Positions 42,944 to 51,066 are shown, counted from the stretch's first letter. The stretch: DNA of 64,000 nucleotides from Streptomyces endocoffeicus (GCF_016741935.1 NZ_JAERRG010000021.1:62001-126000); one strand, 5' to 3'. Notes: generated by a model from the letters alone, not told the origin. Translations and numbers: made by a program.

Positions 42944-44022
42944 AGGCTCTCCTCGGGGTTGGGTGCCTGTAGGGCGCGGAGCCGGTCGACGATCGAGCGG
43001 AAGTCCACGTAGTGCGGGAGTTTGAGGTGTTCGAGGTAGCCGGCCAGCTCAGGTCCGTCCAAGGCGGTCAGCACTCGCTGCTCCAGGCGGTTGGTGGTCT
43101 TGTCGCGGTGCACCAGCAGATCCAGGCCCGCCATGGCGAGTGCCTTGGCCTCGTTGTCGCCTAGGCACAGTCCGTAGCCGATGTCGAAGCGGCTGCCGTC
43201 CGGATGGGGCCGGACGTCGGTTCGGACCGTGCGCGCCTCGCTCACCCGCACGCCCGCGATAGTCACCGGAGAGCCGGTGAAGGGGTGCTCGATGCGCAGC
43301 GGCAGGTGGCCGCGGCGCAGTTCGAGGGGTATCTCCGGCTGGGCGTTGCGCGGCGTTTGGGTGACCAGGTACCACAGGTGGGTCAGCGAGCCGGTCTCGG
43401 CGCGGGCCATCGCGGTCAGCCGGGCCGAGCGCGGTACGCCGGGGCGGGAGGGTGCCCGGGTGATGTCGAAGGGCTCGGGGTCGGTGGGGTCGCGGCGGTC
43501 GGCCAGCAGCCCGGCGGGCGGGCGGCCGACGGGCGGCACGCCCCGGTCCGGTGCGGTGGTGGCGGGCACCCCGGTGGTGGCGGGCCTGCGCGGTGGCGGC
43601 GCCGTGGTGCGGGCCGTGTCCTCGTCGGTGAGGTCGAGGATCCGGGGTGTGTAGTCGTCGGTGGCGCCGAGGACCTGGCCGCCCGGCGGATTGCGGTATG
43701 CCGGGGCGATTCGGCGCACCGGGCGCAGCGCGGCGGCGGGGACGGGCGAGCTATAGGCAAGCCGGGGCAGGGTGGAGCGGTGGGCCCGCAGCAGCTGCGC
43801 GGCCTCCAGCAGGTCGCCGCGTGACTGCCGGATCGCGCGCGCCGCGAGTTCCGGGGCCCACAGTCCCGCCTCGCCCATCACCCGGTCCACGGCCAGGCCC
43901 AGCCGTCCGGTGATCTGCTCCAGTTCCAGCCACCGGCTGGCTCCGCCCAACCGGTCCCGGCGGGCGAGGCGCTCGGCGGCGGCGATGGCCTCCTGGCCGC
44001 CGCGTACTCCGGAGTACCCCAT
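42940..44022 (-). CDS. phnI: PhnI paralogue 2, canonical N-terminus
   Basis: 360 aa. Begins M-G-Y-S-G-V-R-G-G-Q-E-A-I, the usual PhnI N-terminus, and keeps P-F-D-I-T-R-A-P and the zinc pair His332/His337 in H-L-K-L-P-H. In the conserved block that reads C-F-G-H-N-E-R-K in paralogue 1 it has C-L-G-D-N-E-A-K, so an Arg and a Phe are changed. Residues 135-175 are a Pro/Ala/Thr/Arg-rich low-complexity loop where paralogue 1 has its His run. It lies one base after phnH. A heteromeric PhnI pair in the core complex is an inference. Confidence 0.92.
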   Translation of the reverse strand: MGYSGVRGGQEAIAAAERLARRDRLGGASRWLELEQITGRLGLAVDRVMGEAGLWAPELAARAIRQSRGDLLEAAQLLRAHRSTLPRLAYSSPVPAAALRPVRRIAPAYRNPPGGQVLGATDDYTPRILDLTDEDTARTTAPPPRRPATTGVPATTAPDRGVPPVGRPPAGLLADRRDPTDPEPFDITRAPSRPGVPRSARLTAMARAETGSLTHLWYLVTQTPRNAQPEIPLELRRGHLPLRIEHPFTGSPVTIAGVRVSEARTVRTDVRPHPDGSRFDIGYGLCLGDNEAKALAMAGLDLLVHRDKTTNRLEQRVLTALDGPELAGYLEHLKLPHYVDFRSIVDRLRALQAPNPEESL

Positions 44023-44023
44023 C

Positions 44024-44695
44024 TCAGGCCTCCCCCGGGCGCCGTACCCGGGTGGTGCGGGGGAGCCCGGCCACGGAGCCGTCCGCGGCGACGAGGAAGA
44101 CGTCGATGCCGCAGGGGAACGCCGCGTTGGCCGCCGCGAGCGCCGCCACCGTCTCCGCGGTGAGCCCGCGCACGGCCAGACGCCGCTCGGTGTCCTCCGG
44201 AACACCCGGTCCGGTCAGAGCCAGTGCCGTGTCGTCAGGGCCCTGGCCGCCGAGCGCCTCCACCTGGGCGAAGACCCGGGCACCGGTCTCCGGGTCGAGT
44301 GGCGTGCCCCGGTTCAGGGCGGCGATGTCCTCTGGGGTGAGCGGGCGCAGCGCGATCAGGGTACGGGCGCCGGACAGCTCCGCGCGCGGCGCGCCGGTCG
44401 CGGCGTACACCGCCTCCGCCCAGGCCGCGGAGTCCGGGTCGGGACCGGTGAGAACGTGCACCGGGACCTCGACGTCGATCAGTCCGCAGGCGGCGACGGC
44501 GGCGGCCGGCGCCGCGTCGGGGACGGTGAGTCGGCGGATGCGGCCGGGCCGGGCGAGGACGTCGAGCAGCGTGGTGAAGTCACGCTGGGATTGCTGGGAC
44601 GTGCGGCGCAGGGCGCGGACGCGCTTGGCGTCGGGGGCGCCGGAGGGCGCGCGGTGGGCGGGGGCCAGGGCGGTGCCGGCCGCTCGGTCGATCAC
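44024..44695 (-). CDS. phnH: C-P lyase core subunit PhnH
   Basis: 223 aa from GTG at 44695, which overlaps the phnG stop. The N-terminal helix with S-Q-R-D-F-T-T-L-L-D-V-L-A-R-P-G and the C-terminal G-I-D-V-F-L-V-A are PhnH marks, as are the P-L-D-P-E-T-G-A-R and G-P-G-V segments. PhnH is a structural subunit of the PhnGHIJ complex with a PLP-transferase-like fold but no cofactor. Slightly longer than E. coli PhnH because of a loose first 30 residues. Confidence 0.92.
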   Translation of the reverse strand: MIDRAAGTALAPAHRAPSGAPDAKRVRALRRTSQQSQRDFTTLLDVLARPGRIRRLTVPDAAPAAAVAACGLIDVEVPVHVLTGPDPDSAAWAEAVYAATGAPRAELSGARTLIALRPLTPEDIAALNRGTPLDPETGARVFAQVEALGGQGPDDTALALTGPGVPEDTERRLAVRGLTAETVAALAAANAAFPCGIDVFLVAADGSVAGLPRTTRVRRPGEA

Positions 44696-45132
44696 GTCAG
44701 CTCCTCGAAGACGACGGTGGTGGCGGTGACGTCGGCCCACTCCGCGGCGTCCTGGGAGGCGTGGCGTTCGGCCACGGCCGCGCACAGGGCGTCGATCTCC
44801 GCGGTGGCGGGGCCGCCGGCCGCGGCGAGGGCGTCCAGGAGTGCTCCGGAGAGGGTGGCGACCCGGTCGTCGCCGGGCCGCATGCACCAGCCGGGCACCC
44901 CGGCGACCTCGACGGAACACTCGGTGACCAGCACTTCACCGAGGTAGAAGCGGGTCTCCTCGACGGGCTCGCGCACCTGGAGGACCACCATGCCGGTCTC
45001 CGGGGACTTCAGGACGGTCGGTTCGGGAAGGGCGCCGTCGGCCAGGAGCCGTTCGGCGAGTGGGACGATCTCCTCGTGCGCGGCGGCCGCGAGCAGTTCA
45101 CAGCGCCGTTCACGAGTCGGTGTCGAAGACAC
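44692..45132 (-). CDS. phnG: C-P lyase core subunit PhnG
   Basis: 146 aa. Small subunit of the PhnGHIJ complex, which together with PhnI forms the ribose-phosphonate transfer step. Family marks: R-R-C-E-L-L-A-A-A near the start, G-M-V-V-L-Q-V-R-E-P-V, F-Y-L-G-E-V-L-V-T-E-C and the C-terminal E-W-A-D-V-x-A-T-T-V-V-F-E. GTG start at 45132 is set by AAGGAG seven bases upstream. First structural gene of the operon, 115 bases after the GntR gene with a strong hairpin in between. Confidence 0.93.
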   Translation of the reverse strand: MSSTPTRERRCELLAAAAHEEIVPLAERLLADGALPEPTVLKSPETGMVVLQVREPVEETRFYLGEVLVTECSVEVAGVPGWCMRPGDDRVATLSGALLDALAAAGGPATAEIDALCAAVAERHASQDAAEWADVTATTVVFEELT

Positions 45133-45161
45133 GCGTGTTCTCCTTACTTCCTTGCTGGGTT

Positions 45162-45196
45162 GCCGCGAACGCGAGGCTTCGCCTCGTGGTCGCGGC
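45162..45196 (-). promoter_or_regulatory. Strong hairpin in the phnG leader
   Basis: Outer stem GCCGCGA (45162-45168) pairs with TCGCGGC (45190-45196); inner stem CGAGGC (45172-45177) pairs with GCCTCG (45181-45186); the loop is TTC, with symmetric 3-base internal bulges. It ends 30 bases before phnG and begins after the GntR stop. It may act as an attenuator, a processing site that sets the ratio of regulator to enzyme, or a partial terminator. Confidence 0.55.
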
Positions 45197-45247
45197 CGTA
45201 GAGGTGTGGCGTGACGCGGCGGGGCCGGCGGCCTCGGGCCCAGGCGG

Positions 45248-45967
45248 TCAGTCGAGGTCGTCGAGTTCGACCACGAGGCGCAGACCGTCGGGGCGGGACC
45301 ATGCCTCGCTGCACATCAGGGGAGCTCCGGTGCGGGAGTCCCGGCTCATGCTCTCCAGCAGCCAGACCGGCCGGTTGCGCTCGGCATCCAGTTCCGCCGC
45401 CACCTCCGGCGGAGGCGGCACGCTGCTGATCCGGCACCAGGCGCGCACCGGCACAACACCGCACATCTGCCGCAGAATCACATCGAGAGACTCCACGGCG
45501 CGCACCGCCGAGCCGAGATCGGGCAGCAGGTCGACCGGGATCCACGCCTGGGTCCAGCCGCTGACCAGGCCGTTGAGGTAGGTCTGCGAGATGAGCAGGT
45601 GGGCGGGGCTGCCCTCGCCACGCTGCAGCCGGTCGGCGTGGTCCCCGCCGAGGCCGACGCGGCGCACATCCCGCACCACGCGGCGATGGACGCCGCCCGC
45701 CTCCTCGATGGTTCGGCTTCCTGACGGGGGCTGGCGCCGCGACAGCAGGTAGTCGATGGGCCGGTTGACGAACGTCCCGGCGCCGCGGACCCGCCGCACC
45801 AGCAGGCGGCCCTCCAGCTCCTGGAGGGCGGCGCGGGCCGCGGCACGGCTGACGCCGAAGCGTGCGGCGATCTCGTGCTCGCTGGAGACGCGGGTGCCGG
45901 CCGGCTGGTCGGCGATCTCGGCCGCGAGGACCTCGGCTATCTCTGCGTACCTGTTCTTCTTGGCCAC
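45248..45967 (-). CDS. GntR/HutC-family regulator, PhnF-like
   Basis: 239 aa from GTG at 45967 (start not firmly set; a GAAGG sits almost against it). Winged helix at about residues 8-70: S-S-E-H-E-I-A-A-R-F-G-V-S-R-A-A-A-R-A-A-L-Q-E-L, cut here to its recognisable parts, with R-R-V-R-G-A-G-T-F-V as wing. The C-terminal UTRA-like domain is typical of PhnF, which senses phosphonate or phosphate-related ligands. It is the first gene before phnG on the same strand and so probably autoregulates the C-P lyase operon. Confidence 0.85.
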   Translation of the reverse strand: MAKKNRYAEIAEVLAAEIADQPAGTRVSSEHEIAARFGVSRAAARAALQELEGRLLVRRVRGAGTFVNRPIDYLLSRRQPPSGSRTIEEAGGVHRRVVRDVRRVGLGGDHADRLQRGEGSPAHLLISQTYLNGLVSGWTQAWIPVDLLPDLGSAVRAVESLDVILRQMCGVVPVRAWCRISSVPPPPEVAAELDAERNRPVWLLESMSRDSRTGAPLMCSEAWSRPDGLRLVVELDDLD

Positions 45968-46132
45968 GCCTTCGACTCTGAACCCGGTAGTTGTCCGTAC
46001 AAGTGTCCGCACCTCATCGGCCCCCGGCGCGCAAGTGAACGAAAGGAACACTTGTTGCGCCTTTTCAGCCGCGGCCGGGCGGCGCCCAGTGGGCGGCGCG
46101 GCCCGGGCGCGGGGGACGGGACGGGGAACGAC
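45968..46132. promoter_or_regulatory. Upstream region of the GntR-phnG operon
   Basis: Contains TTGT-ccgt-ACAA (just upstream of the regulator start), a possible GntR half-site pair, and one PHO-box-like heptamer on the minus strand, GTTCACT (46034-46040). A second heptamer at the normal 11-base step is not convincing. No gene is seen. Confidence 0.35.
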
Positions 46133-46167
46133 GACGGCCCGCTCTGTCCGGGACAGAGCGGGCCGTC
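46133..46167. terminator. Perfect 17-base inverted repeat after phnE
   Basis: Bases 46133-46149 are the exact reverse complement of 46151-46167, with one G between, giving a stem of about 15 pairs and a small loop. It lies 40 bases past the phnE stop and should end the phnD-phnC-phnE transcript before the GntR-phnG operon. Confidence 0.85.
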
Positions 46168-46206
46168 CGAGTCGGCACGCGCCTCCACCGGCCTCCACAC
46201 GTGGCG

Positions 46207-47985
46207 TCAGGCGTACACCTTCCGTACCCACACCGCGATCCCCTCCACCAGCAGTACGACAGCGAGGATCATCAGCACCACGGTGGTCACCACGCCGAAT
46301 TCCAGGACCCGGGCGGCGTTGAGCAGGTCATAGCCGAGGCCGCCCGCGCCCACGATGCCGAGCAGTGTGGCCGAGCGGATGTTGACATCGAGCTGATACA
46401 GCACATGGCCGAGCACGGCGGGCCAGGCGCGCGGCAGGATCGCGCCGAAGAAGACCTGGTGCCGCCGGGCGCCGGTGGCCAGCAGGGCACGGACGGGTCC
46501 CGGCTCCACCTCCTCCAGGGAGTCGGCCACCAGCTTGCCGAGCAGCCCGATGGACCCGACGCCGAGTGCCAGTGCCCCGGCCACCGGACCGAGGCCGGTG
46601 ACCACGACGAGGACGATGGCCAGGATGAGTTCCGGAATGCCCCGCACACACAGGATCACCGTCCTGAAGAACCGTGCCACCCGCGGCGACCCCACCACGT
46701 TCCCCGCCGCCAGCACGCCCAGCAGTACGGCGGGCACCAGGCCGATCAGCGTGCCGGCCAGCGAGATCTGCAATGTGACCCACAGATCGTCCAGGAGGGT
46801 GCCGCCGGCTCCGGCGGTGCCGGGCGGCAGGAAGTCACCGAGGGTGGGCAGGAAGGAGCCGGCGGCGCGGGACAGGGCTTGCCAGGAGACACCGGACCGC
46901 ACGGCGGAGGCCACGACGAGTGCCAGTGCCAGGATCAGCCAGACCGTACGGCGCACTCGTGGCCCGTTCCACGGTGGGCTGGTCCGCGGGCGGACGCCGG
47001 ACGTGCCGTCGCCGCTCGAGACGGCGGTGCGGGACGGGGGGTGTCCGGGCGCGGGGGACACAGCCACCCGTGGGACCTTCACCGTGGTGTTCCGCGCCGC
47101 GGAGCCGCGCCACCGCGGGCGGCGGGACCGGGTGGTCACCTCCGGCAGCAGGGTGCGCCGGACGGCGCCGGAGACCGACTCGAACGCGAAACACGTCAGC
47201 AGCACCACGAGGGCGAGCGCCATGGCCCGCTGGTAGTCGAGCCGGTTGACGGCGGTGGCGAGGCTGTAGCCGATACCGCCGACGCCGACGAAACCGAGCA
47301 CCACCGAAACGCGCAGGTTGATGTCGAGACGGTGCAGGGCGGTGGCCACCAGGGAGGGCAGCACCTGAGGGAGGACGGCACCGGTGATCTGCTGGAGCCG
47401 GCCGGCACCCGCCGCCCTGAGCGCGGTGCGCGGACCCTCGTCGATCTGCTCGACGGCGTCCGCGGTGAGCTTTCCGACCATGCCGACGGAGTGCATACCG
47501 AGGGCCACGACGCCGGTCATGCCGCCCAGGCCGAACACCCGGAAGGCGGCGATGGCGAAGACGACATCGGGCACGGCGCGGCACAACACGATGGCCGCGC
47601 GCGCCGCCACCCGGCAGGGCACGTTGAGCGTGGTGTTGCGGGCGGCGAGGAGAGCCACCGGCACGCTCAGCACGACCGAGAGGGCCGTGCCCGCGATGAC
47701 GACGGCCAGGGTCTGCCAGAGCAGGCCGAGCAGTTCCGGCGCGGGTGGGAAGTCCAGCGGCAGCATCCGGCTGGAGAAATCGACCGCGTTGCCCGCGCTG
47801 TCGATGAGGGTGGCGATGTTCAGACGCAGAACGGCGAAGGCCCAGATGCCACCGGCCAGGCAGATCAGCAGGGCGAGTCCGGCCGCCACTCCCGGGACAC
47901 TCGGGCGCGCCAGGGTCCGCCGCGCGGTGGTCGCGCCGGGCTCGGCGGTGGGGGTGAGCGGGGGGCGCTGGTCAATGGTGGACAC
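46207..47985 (-). CDS. phnE: Phosphonate ABC permease, fused double-domain PhnE
   Basis: 592 aa, about twice the usual PhnE length, because two complete permease domains are fused. Domain 1 (about 30-290) has five to six helices and the EAA-like loop D-A-V-E-Q-I-D-E-G-P-R-T-A-L-R-A-A-G-A. Domain 2 (about 345-592) repeats the pattern: D-S-L-E-E-V-E-P-G-P-V-R-A-L-L-A-T-G-A. A linker of about 55 Pro/Arg/Ser/Thr-rich residues joins them. The two halves replace the homodimer or PhnE1/PhnE2 pair of other species. Three bases after phnC. GTG start. Confidence 0.92.
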   Translation of the reverse strand: MSTIDQRPPLTPTAEPGATTARRTLARPSVPGVAAGLALLICLAGGIWAFAVLRLNIATLIDSAGNAVDFSSRMLPLDFPPAPELLGLLWQTLAVVIAGTALSVVLSVPVALLAARNTTLNVPCRVAARAAIVLCRAVPDVVFAIAAFRVFGLGGMTGVVALGMHSVGMVGKLTADAVEQIDEGPRTALRAAGAGRLQQITGAVLPQVLPSLVATALHRLDINLRVSVVLGFVGVGGIGYSLATAVNRLDYQRAMALALVVLLTCFAFESVSGAVRRTLLPEVTTRSRRPRWRGSAARNTTVKVPRVAVSPAPGHPPSRTAVSSGDGTSGVRPRTSPPWNGPRVRRTVWLILALALVVASAVRSGVSWQALSRAAGSFLPTLGDFLPPGTAGAGGTLLDDLWVTLQISLAGTLIGLVPAVLLGVLAAGNVVGSPRVARFFRTVILCVRGIPELILAIVLVVVTGLGPVAGALALGVGSIGLLGKLVADSLEEVEPGPVRALLATGARRHQVFFGAILPRAWPAVLGHVLYQLDVNIRSATLLGIVGAGGLGYDLLNAARVLEFGVVTTVVLMILAVVLLVEGIAVWVRKVYA

Positions 47986-47988
47986 GCC

Positions 47989-48846
47989 TCACCCCGTTCC
48001 CGTGGGTGGCGCGACCGTCGCGGGGAGAACTGCCGGATCCGCGCCGACTTCGGTGTACAGCCGCATCACTTCGGCGCGGTCGATGTCGCGGGTGGCGAGG
48101 TCCATCACCACCCGGCCCTGGCGCAGGCCGATGATCCGGTCGGCCCAGGAGAGGGCCACATCCACCTGGTGCAGGCTGCACAGGACGGTGAGGCGGCCCT
48201 GGTCGGCGACGTCCCTGAGCAGCCGCATGATCTGGGCGGAGGACTCGGGGTCGAGCGAGGCCACGGGCTCGTCCGCGAGCAGCAGCTCGGGACGCTGCAT
48301 CAGGGATCTGGCCACGGCGACGCGCTGCTGCTGGCCACCGGAGAGGGTGTCGGCCCGCTGGAAGGCGTGTCCGGCGAGGCCGACCCGCTCCAGCCCGTCC
48401 AGGGCGCGCTCGCGGATGGCGCGCGGGTAGGTGAACAGGCCGAGCCGGGGGCCGCGCAGCGAACCGAGCGCCCCGGTGCACACGTTCTCCAGGACCGTGA
48501 GCCGGCCCACCAGGTGGAACTGCTGGAAGACGAACCCGATACGGCGGCGCAGCTCCCGCAGTCCGGCGTCCCCGGTGCCGGCCAGGTCGGTGCCGAGCAC
48601 GGTGCCGGTGCCGGAGGTGGGCCGCTGCAACCCGTTGAGCTGGGCCAGGAGGGTGGACTTCCCGGAGCCGGACAGCCCCAGGAGCGCGACCACCTCACCG
48701 CCGGTGACATCGAAGGAGACCTGGTCGAGTGCGGTCCGGACGTCGGGGCCGCCGCCGAACCGCTTGGTGAGGCCGGTGAGCCGGATCACCGGCCGGGCCT
48801 GGTCCGCCCCGGCCGGGGTCTCGGCCAGGGTGTCGAGGGCCGTCAC
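47989..48846 (-). CDS. phnC: Phosphonate ABC importer ATPase PhnC
   Basis: 285 aa. Walker A L-L-G-L-S-G-S-G-K-S-T-L-L, Q-loop F-V-F-Q-Q-F-H-L-V, signature T-L-S-G-G-Q-Q-Q-R-V-A and Walker B L-L-L-A-D-E-P-V-A-S-L-D, followed by the H-switch C-S-L-H-Q. R-L-T-V-L-E-N-V-C-T-G-A-L-G is a PhnC-type segment. It energises phosphonate uptake with PhnD and the fused PhnE. GTG start overlaps the phnD stop by four bases. Confidence 0.95.
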   Translation of the reverse strand: MTALDTLAETPAGADQARPVIRLTGLTKRFGGGPDVRTALDQVSFDVTGGEVVALLGLSGSGKSTLLAQLNGLQRPTSGTGTVLGTDLAGTGDAGLRELRRRIGFVFQQFHLVGRLTVLENVCTGALGSLRGPRLGLFTYPRAIRERALDGLERVGLAGHAFQRADTLSGGQQQRVAVARSLMQRPELLLADEPVASLDPESSAQIMRLLRDVADQGRLTVLCSLHQVDVALSWADRIIGLRQGRVVMDLATRDIDRAEVMRLYTEVGADPAVLPATVAPPTGTG

Positions 48847-49784
48847 GAGCCGGCCTCGCACTGCGGGTCGCCGGTGGTGGCGCACACATCGCGCACGGTC
48901 TTGTAGTCGGAGTCCTTGACCGGGACGTAACCCCAGTAGCCGTAGATGAAGCAGCCGTCGCCCTTGCAGTACCCCTTGGACTTCAGATAGTCGGCGTTGG
49001 CCTTCTTGGTGAAGACGTCGGTGAGCTGGCGGCGCAATTTGCCGCTGAGGTCGGTGGAGACCCCGACCGGGGAGCTGGGGATGAGCGGCGACTTCCACAC
49101 CACCTTCAGGTCGCCCTTCTTCAGCTTGCCCTTCTGGATCAGCAGCTGGTCGACCATCGTGTTGTCCGCGAAGCCCGCGTCGCAGTCCCCGTGGGCCACC
49201 GAGAGCGCGGACGCGTCGTGGCCGCCCGCCATCACCTTGGTGTACGAGCCGTCCTTCAGCCCGGCCTTCTTCAGCCCCGCGCGCGGGTACAGATAGCCGG
49301 ACGTGGAGTTCTCGTCGACGAAGCACACCTTATGGCCCTTGAAGTCGGACAGACCGCTGATGTCCTTGTTCCCGCCGCGGGTGATGCCGTACGACCAGTA
49401 GCCGGGGGTGCCGCCCTTGGTGAGGAGCTGGCGGGCGATCGGCTCCACCCCCACACCGCTCTTCTTGGCGACCACGTACGACAGCGGGCCGTAGACCGCG
49501 ATCTGGGCCTTGTGCGCGCGCTGGGCCTCGATCACGGCGGCGTAGTTCGTCGCTTTCTGCAGCACGACCTTCTTGCCGGTCTCGTCCTCGATCAGCTTGA
49601 CGAGCGGCTTGTAGTGCTGGGCCGTCGAGCCCGCGTCCTCGGACGGAATGATCGCCATCGTCAGGGTGTCGGGGTTCGCTCTGCTGGAGGAGGTGTCACC
49701 GGCGGCGCTGCTGCCGCAGGCGGTCAGCACCAGCGGCAGCAGGGTGGCGGCGGCGAGCGCGGAAGGGCGCAGGGGGCGTGACAT
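48843..49784 (-). CDS. phnD: Phosphonate-binding lipoprotein PhnD
   Basis: 313 aa. Signal peptide with lipobox L-T-A-C at Cys23, so a membrane-anchored extracytoplasmic receptor. Core motifs of the PhnD/SsuA2 family: I-I-P-S-E-D, Y-A-A-V-I-E-A, A-V-Y-G-P-L-S-Y-V, F-V-D-E-N-S-T-S-G-Y-L-Y-P and G-D-C-D-A-G-F-A-D-N-T. It captures phosphonates for PhnC/PhnE. AAGGA lies eight bases before the ATG. First gene of phnD-phnC-phnE, with a PHO-box-like site 86 bases upstream. Confidence 0.95.
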   Translation of the reverse strand: MSRPLRPSALAAATLLPLVLTACGSSAAGDTSSSRANPDTLTMAIIPSEDAGSTAQHYKPLVKLIEDETGKKVVLQKATNYAAVIEAQRAHKAQIAVYGPLSYVVAKKSGVGVEPIARQLLTKGGTPGYWSYGITRGGNKDISGLSDFKGHKVCFVDENSTSGYLYPRAGLKKAGLKDGSYTKVMAGGHDASALSVAHGDCDAGFADNTMVDQLLIQKGKLKKGDLKVVWKSPLIPSSPVGVSTDLSGKLRRQLTDVFTKKANADYLKSKGYCKGDGCFIYGYWGYVPVKDSDYKTVRDVCATTGDPQCEAGS

Positions 49785-49869
49785 AAGGATGGTCCTTACG
49801 GGTTCTGGGCGGAGGGACACCGCCGGTGGTGCCGCAAGCCTCAGTACGGTGGGTGAGTCCCCCTACGCC

Positions 49870-49891
49870 GCCAAGTGAAGGTCCGCTGAAC
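49870..49891 (-). promoter_or_regulatory. Candidate PHO box upstream of phnD
   Basis: On the minus strand GTTCAGC-ggac-CTTCACT-tggc forms two 11-base direct-repeat units close to the Streptomyces PhoP consensus GTTCACC-N4. It begins 107 and ends 86 bases before the phnD start. It fits induction of phosphonate uptake under phosphate limitation. Confidence 0.55.
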
Positions 49892-50008
49892 AGCCTCGGA
49901 TGTGATGTGTGAGTTGGTTGCACAAGCGGGGTGCCGACGGAAGGGCCCCGGTTCCTCGGCTGTTCCCGCCGGCTGCGACTACGGTCGGGCCCGTGTAATG
50001 TTCCCGGC

Positions 50009-50902
50009 GTGGACCTGCGGCGACTGGAGTACTTCCTGGTGCTCGCGCGTGTGCTCCATTTCGGTCGGGCGGCCGAGGAACTGTACATTTCGCAGCCGGG
50101 TCTCTCGCAGCAGATCAAGGTTCTGGAGCAGGAACTCGGCACACCGCTGATCCACCGGGGTACCAAGTCGATCACCCTCACCGCGGCCGGTGAAGTGTTG
50201 CGCGAGCATGGCGAGCGGGTGCTCGCCGAGGCCAGGTTGTGTGTCGAACGGGTCCGGGCGGCGGCGGAGCGGCCCACCGGAGTACTGCGGGTGGCCTACA
50301 CCCGCTCCGGCGCCGATCTGAACATGCACGAACTCGTGGAACGGTTCCGCGTGCGCTACCCGGAGGTTCGGCTGTCCCTGTCCACCGCGTGGACGAGCCG
50401 GAACCTGGAGCTCCTGGAAGCGGACCAGGTGGACGTGGCGTTCGTGCGGGCGGCGGTGCGCCACCGGCCGGTGGAGTCGCTGGTCGTCGCCACGGAGGAG
50501 TTGGTGGTGGCGATGGCTGAGGACCACCCGCTGGCGGCCCGGGAACGCGTCTCGCCGGACGATGTGATCGAGTTGCCGCTGGTTCACTGGCCCAGGGCCC
50601 AGGGGCCGGGGTACCACGACGAGATCCGACGGCAGATCTGGGGCGACCGGCCCCAGCGGGTGGTCCTGGAACAGCCCGACGCCGAGCACATGCTGCGTGA
50701 GGTCGCAGGCGGTGGCTGCATCGCCGTTCTGGACGAGCACCGGGCGCGGAAGCTCTGCCCGCCCGGGGTGCGCGTGCGACGGTTCGTCGAGCCCGTCCCG
50801 ACCACCACGCTGGTGGTCGCGTGGCGGCCGCGGGCGGGGCACGCGTCGGTGGACCGGTTCATCGAGCTGTGCCGGGAGTACCTGGGACCCGTCGGTCGGT
50901 GA
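50009..50902 (+). CDS. LysR-family regulator
   Basis: 297 aa from GTG at 50009. N-terminal LysR helix-turn-helix: D-L-R-R-L-E-Y-F-L-V-L-A, H-F-G-R-A-A-E-E-L-Y-I-S-Q-P-G-L-S-Q-Q-I-K-V-L-E. The C-terminal periplasmic-binding-like sensor has R-V-A-Y-T-R-S-G and the D-V-A-F-V-R motif. It is divergent from phnD, 224 bases away, so it could co-regulate phosphonate uptake, although many LysR genes of this type control unrelated targets. Ligand unknown. Confidence 0.9.
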   Translation: MDLRRLEYFLVLARVLHFGRAAEELYISQPGLSQQIKVLEQELGTPLIHRGTKSITLTAAGEVLREHGERVLAEARLCVERVRAAAERPTGVLRVAYTRSGADLNMHELVERFRVRYPEVRLSLSTAWTSRNLELLEADQVDVAFVRAAVRHRPVESLVVATEELVVAMAEDHPLAARERVSPDDVIELPLVHWPRAQGPGYHDEIRRQIWGDRPQRVVLEQPDAEHMLREVAGGGCIAVLDEHRARKLCPPGVRVRRFVEPVPTTTLVVAWRPRAGHASVDRFIELCREYLGPVGR

Positions 50903-51012
50903 CAGACGCGGTGAGGACGGTACCCGGCCCGGGGTGCGGCCGTGTGGCCGGTCGCGGGCCTGGGGGATGCCGCCGCGGCGATGACGGAAGCGGCAGCCCG
51001 TAGTTCTGGCCG

Positions 51013-51050
51013 GTGCCCCGGCCCGGGCGTCAGGTCCCGGGCCGGGGCAC
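51013..51050. terminator. Perfect 15-base hairpin between lysR and GH3 gene
   Basis: Bases 51013-51027 (GTGCCCCGGCCCGGG) pair exactly with 51036-51050 over an 8-base loop. It lies in the 164-base gap between two convergent stops and should terminate both. Confidence 0.85.
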
Positions 51051-51066
51051 GTATGTGGCGCCCGGG

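Noticed and set aside
46034..46056. Possible PHO box before the GntR-phnG operon
   Set aside because: A second GTTC occurs at a nine-base, not eleven-base, step and only one heptamer fits the consensus. Kept as a weak element only.
46201..48906. 901-codon open frame on the plus strand opposite phnE and phnC
   Set aside because: Composition rich in Gly, Gln, His and Asp without any fold pattern; it is the antisense shadow of high-G+C coding DNA. The minus-strand proteins match known families from end to end.
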